A stretch of 64,000 bases of DNA from Streptomyces echinatus (GCF_014203595.1 NZ_JACHJK010000014.1:1-64000); one strand, 5' to 3'. Positions 6,136 to 15,236 are shown, counted from the stretch's first letter. Made by a program: numbers and translations. Notes: generated by a model from the letters alone, not told the origin.

Positions 6136-8922
6136 ATGAGCGGACGTTCCCGCCGCCCATGGGCGAGAGCGGCACCGCCGCCCGGCACACGGTGGCCATC
6201 CGAGCCGTCCCGTGGCCGAAGGCCGTGGCCGCTGCGCGGACGCCGCCTCAAGCCGTCCCTGAGCGTCCGCACGCTCGCCGCGCAGGTCTTCCTGTTCCAG
6301 GCACTGATCATGCTGATGCTGGTCGCGGTGGGCGCGGCCGCCCTGGTGGTGCAGGGGCGCTACGACGCCGAGCACAGTGCCATGGACCGGTCCCTGGCCG
6401 TGGCGGAGTCGTTCGCCCATGCCCCCGGTACGGCGGTCGCGCTGCGGTCCCCGGACGCCAGCGCCCTGCTGCAGCCGCAGGCGGAGCAGGTGAGGAAGGG
6501 ATCCGGCGTCGACTTCGTCACCGTCCTGGACAGGCACGGCGTCCGGGTCACCGACCCCGACCCCGCCCTGATCGGCACGAAGGCCCAGGGCGTCGGCCGT
6601 GCCGCCGCAGGCGAGACGTTCACCGAGACGTTCCACGGCCGGCCCGCCGACGCCGTCCGCGCGGTCGTGCCCGTGAACGATCCGAGCCGGCGCGTGGTCG
6701 GCATGGTCACCGCCGGGATCGAGTACGCCAATGTGGGTGAGGTGCTGAACCGGCAGCTGCCGTTGCTGCTGGGCGCGGCGGCGGGAGCGCTCGTGCTGGC
6801 GATGGGCGGGGCGGCACTGGTCAGCCGGCGGTTGCTGCGGCAGACCCACGGCCTCGGCCCGGTCCAGATGACCCGGATGTACGAACACCACGACGCCGTG
6901 CTGCACGCGGTGCGCGAGGGGGTGCTGATCGTCGGCGGCGACGGGCGCGTCCTGCTCGCCAACGACGAGGCGCGCCGGCTGCTGGACCTCCCCGAGGACG
7001 CCGACCGGCGGCAGGTGCCCGAGCTCGGTCTGGGGCCGGTGCCGACGCGCTTGCTGGTGGCGGGCGAGGCCGTGTCCGACGAGGTCGTCCCGGTCGGGGA
7101 CCGGCTGCTGGCCGTGAACGTCCGGCCCACCGCCCCGTACGGCGGCGGCCAGGGCCTGGTCGCCACCTTCCGCGACACCACGGAGCTGAGGGCCCTGTCC
7201 GGGCAGGCGGAGGTGGCGCGGGGCAGGCTGTCGTTCCTGTACGAGGCGGGCGTGCGGATCGGCACCACCCTCGACGTACGGCGGACGGCCGAGGAGCTGA
7301 CCGAGGTGGCGGTCCCCCGCATGGCCGACGTCGTCTCCGTGGAACTCCTCGACGCCGTGCTGCGCGGTGAGGAACCCACGGGCGCGGTGCACGCGATGCG
7401 GCGTACCGCGGTGCGCGCGGTGCGGGCCGGACACCCCCTGCAGCCGGTGGGCGACGTGATCCGCTTCGTGATGGCCGACACGCCGATGGTGGCGGCCCTG
7501 CGCCGCGGCAAGGCCGTCCTGGTGCCGGACCTGGGCACCGCCCAGGACTGGCGGGCACAGGACCCCGAGGGGGCGCAGGCGGCGCTGCGCTACGGCATCC
7601 ACTCGATGGTCTCGGTGCCGCTCCGGGCCCGCGGGGTGGTCCTCGGCATGGTCAACTTCTGGCGTGGTGCGGGCTCCCCCCGGTTCGAGGAGGAGGACGT
7701 CGCCGTGGCCGAGGAGCTGGTGGCCCGGGCCGCCGTCGCGATCGACAACGCGCGCCGGTACTCGCGCGAGCACGCGATGGCCGTGACGCTGCAGCGCAAC
7801 CTGCTGCCGCTGGGCCTCCCGGAACAGGATGTGCTGGAGATCGCCTCGCGCTATCTGCCGGCGCAGTCCGGGGTGGGCGGCGACTGGTTCGACGTCATCC
7901 CGCTGCCCGGGTTCCGGGTGGCGCTCGTCGTCGGCGACATCGTGGGACACGGGATGCAGGCCGCGGTCACCATGGGCCGGCTGCGCACGGCCGTACTGAA
8001 TTTCTCCTCACTGGACCTGGCCCCGGACGAGTTGCTCGGCCGCCTCGACGAGATGGTGACCCGGCTGGACACACAGTCCGCGGACGCCGACGACGACCGG
8101 GTCCCGCTCACCGGTGCCACCTGCCTCTACGTCGTCTACGACCCGGTCGGCGGGCACTGCACCCTCTCCCGTGCGGGGCACCTCGCGCCCGCCGTGGTGG
8201 ATCCCGAGGGCGGGGTGTCCTTCCCCGACCTGCCCCTGGCGCCGCCGCTGGGCGTGGGCGGGCATCCCTTCGAGGCCGGCGAGCTGGACCTGCCGGAGGG
8301 CAGCCGTCTCGTCCTGTTCACCGACGGTCTGATCGAGAACCGGGGACGGGACATCGACGAGGGCATCGAGATGCTCTGCTCGACCGTCGCCCGGACGGAC
8401 CGGACACCGGAGGAGACGTGCCGCGCCCTCGTGGAGAGGATGCTGCCCGAGCACCCCAGTGACGACGTGGCGCTGCTGGTCGCCCGCACCCGGCTGCTCA
8501 ATCCCTCCTGCGTCGCGGCCTGGGACGTGCCGTTCGATGTGACGGCCGTGCCCCGGGTCCGCGGCGAGGTGACCCGGCGGCTCGCCGACTGGGGGCTGGA
8601 GGAGGTGTCGTTCACGACGGAGCTGATCCTCAGCGAGCTGCTCACCAACGCGATCCGCTACGGCGCCCCGCCGGTGCGGGTACGGCTGCTGCTGGGCCGC
8701 ACCCTGGTCTGCGAGGTGTCGGACGGCAGCAACACCTCGCCCCGGCTGAGACAGGCGGCCACCACGGACGAGGGAGGCCGCGGCCTGTTCCTCGTGTCGC
8801 AGTTCGCGGACATGTGGGGGACCCGCTATGTGACCCGGGGCAAGGTCATCTGGGCCGAGCAGAGCCTGGACCGCGCCGCGGAACCGGACCCGGCGGTCCT
8901 GTTCGACGTCATGGGCCTCTGA
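6136..8922 (+). CDS. membrane-anchored sensor PP2C (SpoIIE) phosphatase with PAS, GAF and anti-sigma-type kinase domains
   Basis: A 928-residue regulator. TM1 lies at about residues 47-73; an extracytoplasmic Cache-like sensor at 75-205 ends in VVGMVTAGIEYANVGEVL; TM2 is at about 208-230. A PAS domain (about 250-345), a GAF domain (about 365-545) and a SpoIIE/PP2C phosphatase domain (about 555-775, with the metal-binding GVGGDWFDVIPL and LVVGDIVGHGMQAA) follow. The C terminus is an RsbW-like HATPase (ELILSELLTNAIRYGAPPVR, then DEGGRGLFLVSQFADMWG). Streptomyces have many such proteins. They act in partner-switching pathways, dephosphorylating anti-anti-sigma factors while the kinase domain does the reverse. 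The first ATG follows GGGAG with no spacer, so a later start is possible. No sigma-factor partner lies nearby. Confidence 0.93.
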   Translation: MSGRSRRPWARAAPPPGTRWPSEPSRGRRPWPLRGRRLKPSLSVRTLAAQVFLFQALIMLMLVAVGAAALVVQGRYDAEHSAMDRSLAVAESFAHAPGTAVALRSPDASALLQPQAEQVRKGSGVDFVTVLDRHGVRVTDPDPALIGTKAQGVGRAAAGETFTETFHGRPADAVRAVVPVNDPSRRVVGMVTAGIEYANVGEVLNRQLPLLLGAAAGALVLAMGGAALVSRRLLRQTHGLGPVQMTRMYEHHDAVLHAVREGVLIVGGDGRVLLANDEARRLLDLPEDADRRQVPELGLGPVPTRLLVAGEAVSDEVVPVGDRLLAVNVRPTAPYGGGQGLVATFRDTTELRALSGQAEVARGRLSFLYEAGVRIGTTLDVRRTAEELTEVAVPRMADVVSVELLDAVLRGEEPTGAVHAMRRTAVRAVRAGHPLQPVGDVIRFVMADTPMVAALRRGKAVLVPDLGTAQDWRAQDPEGAQAALRYGIHSMVSVPLRARGVVLGMVNFWRGAGSPRFEEEDVAVAEELVARAAVAIDNARRYSREHAMAVTLQRNLLPLGLPEQDVLEIASRYLPAQSGVGGDWFDVIPLPGFRVALVVGDIVGHGMQAAVTMGRLRTAVLNFSSLDLAPDELLGRLDEMVTRLDTQSADADDDRVPLTGATCLYVVYDPVGGHCTLSRAGHLAPAVVDPEGGVSFPDLPLAPPLGVGGHPFEAGELDLPEGSRLVLFTDGLIENRGRDIDEGIEMLCSTVARTDRTPEETCRALVERMLPEHPSDDVALLVARTRLLNPSCVAAWDVPFDVTAVPRVRGEVTRRLADWGLEEVSFTTELILSELLTNAIRYGAPPVRVRLLLGRTLVCEVSDGSNTSPRLRQAATTDEGGRGLFLVSQFADMWGTRYVTRGKVIWAEQSLDRAAEPDPAVLFDVMGL

Positions 8923-8952
8923 CCGGCCCGGCGCATGGGTGCCGAGCGTATT

Positions 8953-8970
8953 GCTGCTCCAGCAGCTTTT
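8953..8970 (+). terminator. short hairpin plus T-run after the SpoIIE gene
   Basis: GCTGCT and AGCAGC, separated by CC and followed by TTTT, lie 30 nt after the SpoIIE stop. It looks like a small intrinsic terminator, but it could also be an operator for the downstream GntR gene. Confidence 0.45.
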
Positions 8971-9045
8971 CCCCGGTGCAGTAGCTTGCCAACACCCCCT
9001 GGAGACACCAGGTGAGGGGCAGCAGAGCCACCGGAGGATCCGCCC

Positions 9046-9798
9046 ATGACCCGCGAGGCACCGTACCTTGCCGTGGCCGGCGTGCTGCGCGCGCGGATCC
9101 TCGCGGGTGAGTGGGAGGTCGGCGGACGTCTGCCGTCCCGGGCGCGGTTCGCCGAGGAGTTCGGGGTCGGGCGCAACGTCCTGCAGAGGGCCATGGACCG
9201 TCTGATCAGCGAGGGTCTCCTCGAAGGGCGGGCCGGCTCGGGCACCTATGTGCGGGTGCCGCCCGAGCGTCTGCGGCTGATCCGCTCGCGGCACCGCGAA
9301 CGCCGGGGCGTCTGCCGCCCGGACCCGAGGGAGCGGGGCAGGGCCGACGCCTGGGACGCGCACAGCCAGGTGCGGGTTCCCGCCCCGGAGGCGATCGCCG
9401 AGCGGCTGGCCGTCGGCCCCGGGGAGCTGTGCGTCACCACGTACTACGAGTTCCTCGCCGAGGGACACCCCGTCCAGCTCTCCGAATCCTGGGAGCCGAT
9501 GGCGATCACCGGCGGCACGCCGATCGTGCTGCCCGAGACGGGCCCGCTGGCCGGCAAGGGGGTGGTCGAGCGCATGCGCTCCATCGGCGTGGTCGTCGAG
9601 ACCGTGGCCGAGGTGCCGCGCCCGGCTCGTGCCACCCCGGCCCAGGCGAACCTTCTGGGGATCGGCGTCGGGGACCTGGTGCTGCGGATCGAGCGGACCC
9701 TCTACGACACGGACGGACGGCCCGTGGAAACCGCGGACATGGTCATTCCCGACGCGCGACGCGAAGTGGTCTACGAGTTCGGGGTCGACCGCCCGTAG
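9046..9798 (+). CDS. GntR-family regulator with UTRA ligand domain
   Basis: A 250-residue HutC-subfamily regulator. The winged helix-turn-helix is at residues 8-75 (PYLAVAGVLRARILAGEWEV, LPSRARFAEEFGVGRNVLQR, then LLEGRAGSGTYV). The UTRA effector domain, about 100-245, contains TTYYEFLAEGHPVQLSESW and VLRIERTLYDTDGRPVETAD. A strong ribosome binding site (GGAGG) precedes the ATG at 9046. The MFS exporter starts 54 bp downstream on the same strand, so this protein most likely represses its own unit and releases it when a ligand, perhaps an MFS substrate, binds. Confidence 0.93.
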   Translation: MTREAPYLAVAGVLRARILAGEWEVGGRLPSRARFAEEFGVGRNVLQRAMDRLISEGLLEGRAGSGTYVRVPPERLRLIRSRHRERRGVCRPDPRERGRADAWDAHSQVRVPAPEAIAERLAVGPGELCVTTYYEFLAEGHPVQLSESWEPMAITGGTPIVLPETGPLAGKGVVERMRSIGVVVETVAEVPRPARATPAQANLLGIGVGDLVLRIERTLYDTDGRPVETADMVIPDARREVVYEFGVDRP

Positions 9799-9851
9799 CC
9801 CCCGGCGCCTTCACTCAAGTGACCTTTTGAGAACGGCAGTAGGAGACACGC

Positions 9852-11129
9852 ATGTCCACATCGTCCCGGCCGGGACTCCTGCACGACCCGGACTTCGGGC
9901 GTCTGTTCGCCGCCACCGCGCTCGGCCGACTGGGCGATCGCATCCTCTTCCTGGCCCTGCCCCTGGTCGCCATCGAGGCGTTGGGCGCCGACGAGTTGCG
10001 GATCGGGGCACTGGCCGCGATGACCACGGCGGGCTCGCTCCTGGTCGGGCTGCCGGCCGGTGCGTGGGTGGACCGCGTGCGGAAACGGCCGGTGATGATC
10101 AGCACCGACCTCGTGCGCGCGCTGGTGCTCTCGACGATACCGGTGGCGTGGTGGGCGGGCCTGCTCACCATCTGGTGGCTGTACGCGGTCGCCCTGGTCC
10201 ATGGCGTGCTGACCGTCTTCTTCGACGTCGCCTACGTCAGCTGTCTCCCGCACCTGGTGGGGCGCGACAAGCTGGTGGAGGCGAACTCGAAGCTCTCGGC
10301 GATACGTTCGGTGACCAGTATCAGCGGGCCGACGGTGGCAGGGCCCCTGGCCGGCCTGGTGGGAGCCCCCGCGACGGTCCTGGCGAGTGCGGCCGGGATG
10401 GCCGTGTCCGGGCTGCTCGCGCTCTCCATCCGCACCCGCGAGCCGAGGCCCGAGCCGGGTGAACACCCCCGGCTGGGGCGGGAGATCAGGGAGGGACTCC
10501 GTTTCGTCCTCCGGCACCCCGCCCTGCGTGCGGTCATGGTGGGGGACGCGATATTCAACCTCTTCCTGGTCATGTACCAGACCATGCTGCTGGTGTTCCT
10601 GGAGCGGGAGTTGGGCCTCCGGCCCTTCGGTGTCGGCCTGGTCCTGTCGGGAATGGGGTGTGGTGCCCTGGCGGGCGCGCTGCTGGCGAGGAGGGTCTCG
10701 GCCCGCGTCGGGCTTGGTCCGGTCATCTGGCTGGCGTCGCTGGTCACGTGTCCGCTGACCGCTCTGATGCCGTTGGCACGACCGGGCTGGAGCGTGTACG
10801 TGGCCGCGGTCGGGCTCGCGCCTCTGTCGCTGGGGGGAGTCGTCCGCGTCGTGGCCCAGTCGAGCCTGCAGCAGGCCCTGACGCCGGATCGGCTGCTGGG
10901 CCGGATGAGCGCGACGGCCCGGTTCGTGTCCTGGGGCGGCATCCCGCTGGGCGGACTCCTCGGCGGGGCCTCGGGCACCGCGTTCGGGGCGACGGCCACC
11001 CTGTGGGCCGGGGCCGCGGGAATGACGCTGAGCGCACTCCCCGCCTTCCTGTCGCCGCTGCGCACCATGCACACCTTGGCCACGGACAAGACAGACAAGG
11101 CGGACACAGCCCCGGAGTCCGTCCGCTGA
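9852..11129 (+). CDS. MFS transporter, MFS_3 (EntS-like) type
   Basis: A 425-residue major facilitator with about twelve hydrophobic spans. The N-terminal half begins FGRLFAATALGRLGDRILFL and contains the cytoplasmic loop LPAGAWVDRVRKRPVMI, the family's GxxxDRxxR(K)RxxM motif between helices 2 and 3. This is the enterobactin-exporter-like branch, often linked to drug or natural-product efflux. A good Shine-Dalgarno (AGGAG) precedes the start. It is probably co-transcribed with the upstream GntR gene. It ends 35 bp before the promoter cassette of the Rox-like gene, so the two units are likely separate. The substrate is unknown. Confidence 0.9.
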   Translation: MSTSSRPGLLHDPDFGRLFAATALGRLGDRILFLALPLVAIEALGADELRIGALAAMTTAGSLLVGLPAGAWVDRVRKRPVMISTDLVRALVLSTIPVAWWAGLLTIWWLYAVALVHGVLTVFFDVAYVSCLPHLVGRDKLVEANSKLSAIRSVTSISGPTVAGPLAGLVGAPATVLASAAGMAVSGLLALSIRTREPRPEPGEHPRLGREIREGLRFVLRHPALRAVMVGDAIFNLFLVMYQTMLLVFLERELGLRPFGVGLVLSGMGCGALAGALLARRVSARVGLGPVIWLASLVTCPLTALMPLARPGWSVYVAAVGLAPLSLGGVVRVVAQSSLQQALTPDRLLGRMSATARFVSWGGIPLGGLLGGASGTAFGATATLWAGAAGMTLSALPAFLSPLRTMHTLATDKTDKADTAPESVR

Positions 11130-11163
11130 GCACTGCCGCGGACCGAGGGCGGCACATGGAAAA

Positions 11164-11189
11164 GGCAAGGAGGGTGTCCGCTCCTTGCC
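11164..11189. promoter_or_regulatory. perfect inverted repeat upstream of rox (copy 1)
   Basis: GGCAAGGAG (11164-11172) and CTCCTTGCC (11181-11189) are perfect 9-bp arms around an 8-bp spacer. The same dyad with the same spacing but a different spacer sequence recurs at 15169-15194. A TATAGC hexamer (11200-11205), a plausible -10 box, lies just downstream without a standard -35. The dyad is therefore a candidate operator or activator site. Confidence 0.75.
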
Positions 11190-11212
11190 ACTCTCAACGT
11201 ATAGCGCACGGG

Positions 11213-11231
11213 GGGCCTTGCGGCAAGGCCC
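11213..11231. promoter_or_regulatory. rifamycin-associated element (RAE) upstream of rox
   Basis: GGGCCTTGCGGCAAGGCCC is a 19-bp palindrome, perfect around a central G, 105 bp before the rox start codon. It differs at one position from the RAE, a 19-bp inverted repeat reported upstream of rifamycin-inactivation genes in actinomycetes (GGGGCTTGCGGCAAGGCCC, quoted from memory). The RAE is known to be needed for rifamycin-induced expression. Here it sits about 7 bp after the putative -10 box, so it would overlap the transcription start or the early leader. Confidence 0.85.
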
Positions 11232-11336
11232 GGGGCCTGCCGCACAATCTGCGGTCGAAGCCAGAACCTGCGGACATCAGGGATTCACGGAGCACCCGCG
11301 CCGGGTCGACGTGTGGGTCTCGGAACGGGCGTTGTG

Positions 11337-12764
11337 ATGATTGACGTGATCGTGGTCGGCGGCGGACCGACCGGCTTGATGCTGGCCTGCGAGCTGCGGC
11401 TGCACGACGTGCATGTGGTCGTGCTGGAGAGGCTGACCGAGCCGACCGGGGAGTCCCGCGGACAAGGTCTGCACACCCGCAGCGTGGAGCTGATGGACCA
11501 GCGCGGCCTCCTGGACCGGTTCCTCGCGGTCAGTGAGAAGTTCCAGGTCGGCGGCCTCTTCGGCGGCGTCCAGAAGCCCTGGCCGGACCAGCTGGACACG
11601 GCGCACCCGTACGGCCTCGCCACCCCGCAGCCGGTCACCGAACGGCTGCTCCACGAGCGTGCCCTGGAACTGGGCGCCGAGATCCGGCGCGGCCGCGAAG
11701 TGGCCGGGCTCAGCCAGGACGAGGACGGGGTGACCGTCGAGCTGGCGGACGGCACGCATCTGCGCTCGCGCTATCTCGTCGGGTGCGACGGCGGCCGCAG
11801 CACGGTGCGCAAGCGACTCGGTGTCGCCTTCCCCGGCGAACCGGCCACGGTCGAGACGCTGCTGGGTGACATGGAGCTGACCGGGGACCCGGCGGCGATC
11901 GCCGCCGCCGTCGCGGAGGCCCGCAAGACCCAGCTCCGCTTCGGCGCCTCTCCGCTCGGGGACGGCAGGTACCGTCTCGTGGTGCCCGCCGACGGCGTGG
12001 CCGAGGACCGTGCGACCGCGCCGACCCTCGACGAGTTCAGGCAGCGGCTGCGGGACTTCGCCGGCACCGACTTCGGCGCGCACTCGCCGCGCTGGCTCTC
12101 CCGGTTCGGCGACGCCACCCGGCAGGCCGAGAGCTACCGGACCGGCCGTGTGCTGCTGGCCGGCGACGCGGCGCACATCCATCCGCCGACCGGTGGGCAG
12201 GGACTGAACCTCGGCGTCCAGGACGCGTTCAACCTGGGCTGGAAACTGGCCGCCGCGGTGAACGGCTGGGCGCCGGAGGGACTGCTCGACAGCTACCACA
12301 CCGAACGGCACCCGGTGGCGGCCCGCGTGCTGGAGAACACCCGCGCGCAGATGACGCTGCTGGGTGCCGGCCCGGGGGCGACCGCGCTGCGCGAGTTGTT
12401 CTCCAGGCTGATGGACTTCGAGGAGGTGAACCGGTACGTGACCGGGCTGATCACCGCGGTCGGGGTCCGCTACGACCTCGGCGAGGGCCACGAACTGCTC
12501 GGCCGGCGCCTGCGGGACGTGCGGCTGAAGCGGGGGCGTCTCTACGAGCTGATGCACGGCGGACGCGGGCTGCTGCTCGACCAGACCGGCCGGCTGTCGG
12601 TGACGGGCTGGGCGGACCGGGTGGACCATGTCGTGGACGTCAGCGAGGAACTGGACGTGCCGGCGGTACTGCTGCGGCCGGACGGCCATGTCGCGTGGGT
12701 CGGCGACGAGCAGCGGGAGCTGCTCGGCCGACTGCCCGAGTGGTTCGGCGCCCCCGTCGGCTGA
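11337..12764 (+). CDS. rox: rifamycin monooxygenase (Rox-like FAD hydroxylase)
   Basis: A 475-residue class A flavoprotein monooxygenase. FAD motifs are GGGPTG at residues 8-13, the DG motif VGCDGGRSTVRKRLG near residue 155, and LLAGDAAHIHPPTGGQGLNL near residue 275. A thioredoxin-like C-terminal extension typical of the Rox/PgaE/MhpA branch follows. Rox enzymes use NADPH and O2 to hydroxylate the naphthyl ring of rifamycins, which opens the ansa bridge. The start MIDVIVVGGGPTGLML at 11337 matches Rox proteins; a GTG one codon earlier is also possible. The RAE directly upstream and the rgt/helR genes nearby make the rifamycin assignment much stronger than sequence alone would. The stop lies 8 bp from the FUSC gene stop. 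Alternative: another aromatic hydroxylase. Confidence 0.85.
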   Translation: MIDVIVVGGGPTGLMLACELRLHDVHVVVLERLTEPTGESRGQGLHTRSVELMDQRGLLDRFLAVSEKFQVGGLFGGVQKPWPDQLDTAHPYGLATPQPVTERLLHERALELGAEIRRGREVAGLSQDEDGVTVELADGTHLRSRYLVGCDGGRSTVRKRLGVAFPGEPATVETLLGDMELTGDPAAIAAAVAEARKTQLRFGASPLGDGRYRLVVPADGVAEDRATAPTLDEFRQRLRDFAGTDFGAHSPRWLSRFGDATRQAESYRTGRVLLAGDAAHIHPPTGGQGLNLGVQDAFNLGWKLAAAVNGWAPEGLLDSYHTERHPVAARVLENTRAQMTLLGAGPGATALRELFSRLMDFEEVNRYVTGLITAVGVRYDLGEGHELLGRRLRDVRLKRGRLYELMHGGRGLLLDQTGRLSVTGWADRVDHVVDVSEELDVPAVLLRPDGHVAWVGDEQRELLGRLPEWFGAPVG

Positions 12765-12772
12765 GCGCCCGG

Positions 12773-15043
12773 TCAACGCCCGTCGGCCCCTCCCGGGCCG
12801 GCCTCGGGGGTGTGGTCGGCGTGCGCGATGCGTCTCAGGTCGGTCATGAGCGAGCCCAGCCATGCCACGGTGGCGTAGTACCGTCGCGGAGCGCCGGGCG
12901 GCTCGGCGGAGAAGGCCGCCAGGGCCGGATCGATCAGCGGTACCGACGTGGCCGGGGTGTCCTCCCCCGGGTCCAGCGCCGCCGAGACCAGCAGCATCCG
13001 CCCCGCCACCCGTTCCCCCAGCGTGCCCGCGGACTCGGCCGCCGCCGGGCTCAACTCGGCGAGCGGCGGCTCCAGCATGCGGGCGCTGCCCCACAGGGCG
13101 TGGTGTCCGGTGATCAGCGTCTCCTGCCAGTCGACCACGTGTGGCGGCCCCGCCCGCCGCCCCCGCCCCCCGAGGGCCGGGGGCTCGCTCTGCAACTGTG
13201 CGTACGCGGACTCGGCGAGGATGACGGCACGTTGCAGCGACCGGCGCCCCGGCACTCCCGACGGGGCGGGCGACGCGGCGCCGCCCGCCACCGAGGCGCT
13301 GGTCGCGACCACGATCTCCGCCGCCCTGCGCAGGAGTTCCGCCCCTGCCCGGCGCATCTCGTCATGGGCGCCCCGAGGCCAGGCCAGCACGCCGAAGACG
13401 GCGCCGATCGCACTGCCGACCAGCACGTCGAGGATCCTGACCTCCGCCAGCCGCCACGTCGGCTGCGCCAGCTGCGCGAAGACCAGTGCCACGGTCACGG
13501 TGAACAGTCCCTGTGCCCAGCCCATGCCCTTGACCGGTCCCACGGTGAAGGCGAACAGCATCAGCAGCGGCAGCAGGACGGCGTAGACGGCGGTGCCGGA
13601 ACCCGCCAGGATCAGTATTCCGGCGCTCACCAGGGCCCCGGCAAGCGTGCCGGCGAGCGCCAGACGGATGGTGCTCCACGTCGCGCCCAGCGTGGTGCGG
13701 GTGAGGGTGAGGGTCGCCAGCGTGGCCCAGAACCCGTGCGGCAGGGTGTCCACCCCGGCCACGAGCCTGGCCGCGGTCAGGGCCAGGGCCATGCGCACCG
13801 CGTTCTGGAAGAACACCGACCTGCGCCCGGCGTGGCCGTGCATCCGGTGCCACCACAGGACGGGGTCCGGGCTCCTGGCGTACCAGAAGTGGCCCACCGG
13901 CAGCTCCACCGTGGCGTGCCGGCCGCGCACCGCCAGATCGGCCGCCGCGCCCATCGCCAGCGCCGCGTCGGCGATCTCCAGCACGGCCGCGTGGCGTCGC
14001 AGGACGGCGGGCGGCAGGCCTGGCGCACACATGGTCCCCCCGGGCGGGAGCGAGCCGTGCGCCCTGGTGGCAGCCGTCCCGGCGGACGCCTCCGACAGCC
14101 GTTCGCGTGCCGCGGCCAGCGCCTCCTGCTCCGCCGAAGGGGAATCTCCGGCCCGCAGACAGGCCGCGGTCGCCGCCGCGAGTGCCGCCACGGCCCGCAG
14201 CACGGCGGTCACACCGAGTTCCGCTTCCCGCACCGGCCCGGCGGTCGCATCGGGTGCCGTCTCCTGCCTCGCCGCCGGCCCCGCCCCCGGCCCCGCGGGC
14301 AGCTGGGCCAGTCTGCTGAGCAGGGTGCGGATGGCCAGACCCGTGTGGGTGAGGGCGCGGTCGCGTACCCCGGGACCGGCCGGGCGTTCCGCCTCCGGCA
14401 CGTTGAGCGGCCGAAGCGCCTGGCCCGCCGCCCGGGCCGCCCGGACGTCCGTGTCGGTCAGGGCGTAGGGGGGTGCCGCGAGCCGGGTGGCGCAGTGCTC
14501 GGCGTTCAGGGCCGTCCGTGCGGCCCGCTCCCGGTACGGGAGCGGGGCGGGCTCGCGGAAGAGCAGCGCCTCGGCGGCCACGAACAGCACCGCTCCCGTG
14601 GTCGTGCCGATCAGCCGGTCGCCGAGCGAGCCGGGATCGTAGGGCGGGAAGGACGGCAGGATGTAGAGGAGTTGAAGGCCGGGGGCCGCCCCGGCCAGGC
14701 GTGGCCCGCCCACGGCGGAGAAGGCCAGCGTGAAGCCGACCACCAGCATCCCGACGGCCGCGGTCCAGGTCCGCACCGACAGATAGGTGCCCACGGTCAC
14801 CAGCACCCAGCACACCGGCAGCAGGCGGAGTATCACCGCCGCCTGCTGCCGCCCGGTACCGGGAATCCTGGAGAGACCGCCCAGCGCCACCACGGTGAAC
14901 AGCGCGTAGATCGCCGCCACCGGGCGGTCGAAGCCGTAGCGGAAGAGATAGAAGCACCCTCCGGCGACAAGGGTCACACGCAGCGCACGACGGCCAGAGG
15001 CGGCGTACGCCGCCGGCAGCCGAGCACCTGGAACACCCCGCAT
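12773..15043 (-). CDS. FUSC (ArAE-type) integral membrane protein, putative efflux
   Basis: A 756-residue fusaric acid resistance/aromatic acid exporter-type protein. An N-terminal membrane bundle covers residues about 20-170 (ALRVTLVAGGCFYLFRYGFD, then AIYALFTVVALGGL). A long soluble middle, rich in Ala/Arg, precedes a second bundle about 410-560 (GFWATLATLTLTRTTLGATW, the FUSC hallmark, then the FAFTVGPVKGMGWAQGLFTV region). A soluble C-terminal tail completes it. Family members export aromatic weak acids and related drugs. The start at 15043 precedes the first span; a GTG pair a few codons upstream is an alternative. It lies between the two RAE-controlled units and is divergent from rgt, sharing its 254-bp promoter region, so coordinated expression is possible but unproven. 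Confidence 0.85.
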   Translation of the reverse strand: MRGVPGARLPAAYAASGRRALRVTLVAGGCFYLFRYGFDRPVAAIYALFTVVALGGLSRIPGTGRQQAAVILRLLPVCWVLVTVGTYLSVRTWTAAVGMLVVGFTLAFSAVGGPRLAGAAPGLQLLYILPSFPPYDPGSLGDRLIGTTTGAVLFVAAEALLFREPAPLPYRERAARTALNAEHCATRLAAPPYALTDTDVRAARAAGQALRPLNVPEAERPAGPGVRDRALTHTGLAIRTLLSRLAQLPAGPGAGPAARQETAPDATAGPVREAELGVTAVLRAVAALAAATAACLRAGDSPSAEQEALAAARERLSEASAGTAATRAHGSLPPGGTMCAPGLPPAVLRRHAAVLEIADAALAMGAAADLAVRGRHATVELPVGHFWYARSPDPVLWWHRMHGHAGRRSVFFQNAVRMALALTAARLVAGVDTLPHGFWATLATLTLTRTTLGATWSTIRLALAGTLAGALVSAGILILAGSGTAVYAVLLPLLMLFAFTVGPVKGMGWAQGLFTVTVALVFAQLAQPTWRLAEVRILDVLVGSAIGAVFGVLAWPRGAHDEMRRAGAELLRRAAEIVVATSASVAGGAASPAPSGVPGRRSLQRAVILAESAYAQLQSEPPALGGRGRRAGPPHVVDWQETLITGHHALWGSARMLEPPLAELSPAAAESAGTLGERVAGRMLLVSAALDPGEDTPATSVPLIDPALAAFSAEPPGAPRRYYATVAWLGSLMTDLRRIAHADHTPEAGPGGADGR

Positions 15044-15168
15044 CTCTTCAGGATCACCCACCACACGGCATCCGGCATTTCTGATCACCGGTGCGCGACG
15101 CGAAGGCGGAGCGTGAAGGCGGCCGTGAAGGCGGGACGAAGTCGCTCGGCACGGGACGAAAAACAAAA

Positions 15169-15194
15169 GGCAAGGAGGTAACCCACTCCTTGCC
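15169..15194. promoter_or_regulatory. perfect inverted repeat upstream of rgt (copy 2)
   Basis: GGCAAGGAG (15169-15177) and CTCCTTGCC (15186-15194) with an 8-bp spacer. It is identical in arms and spacing to 11164-11189, and only the spacer has diverged. It is followed at the same distance by TATAGC (15205-15210) and by the RAE. It lies in the divergent FUSC/rgt promoter region. Confidence 0.75.
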
Positions 15195-15217
15195 ACTCTC
15201 AACTTATAGCGCACCGG

Positions 15218-15236
15218 GGGGCTTGCGGCAAGGCCC
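15218..15236. promoter_or_regulatory. rifamycin-associated element (RAE) upstream of rgt-helR
   Basis: GGGGCTTGCGGCAAGGCCC, an exact match to the 19-bp RAE consensus as I recall it, lies 61 bp before the rgt start codon. With the flanking bases the G-run and C-run extend to five each, so the transcript could form a hairpin here. Confidence 0.9.

Noticed and set aside
11185..11205. TTGCCA as the -35 box for the TATAGC -10 in the RAE cassette
   Set aside because: The spacing is only 9 bp, far too short for a sigma-70-type promoter; the -35 is unclear or absent.
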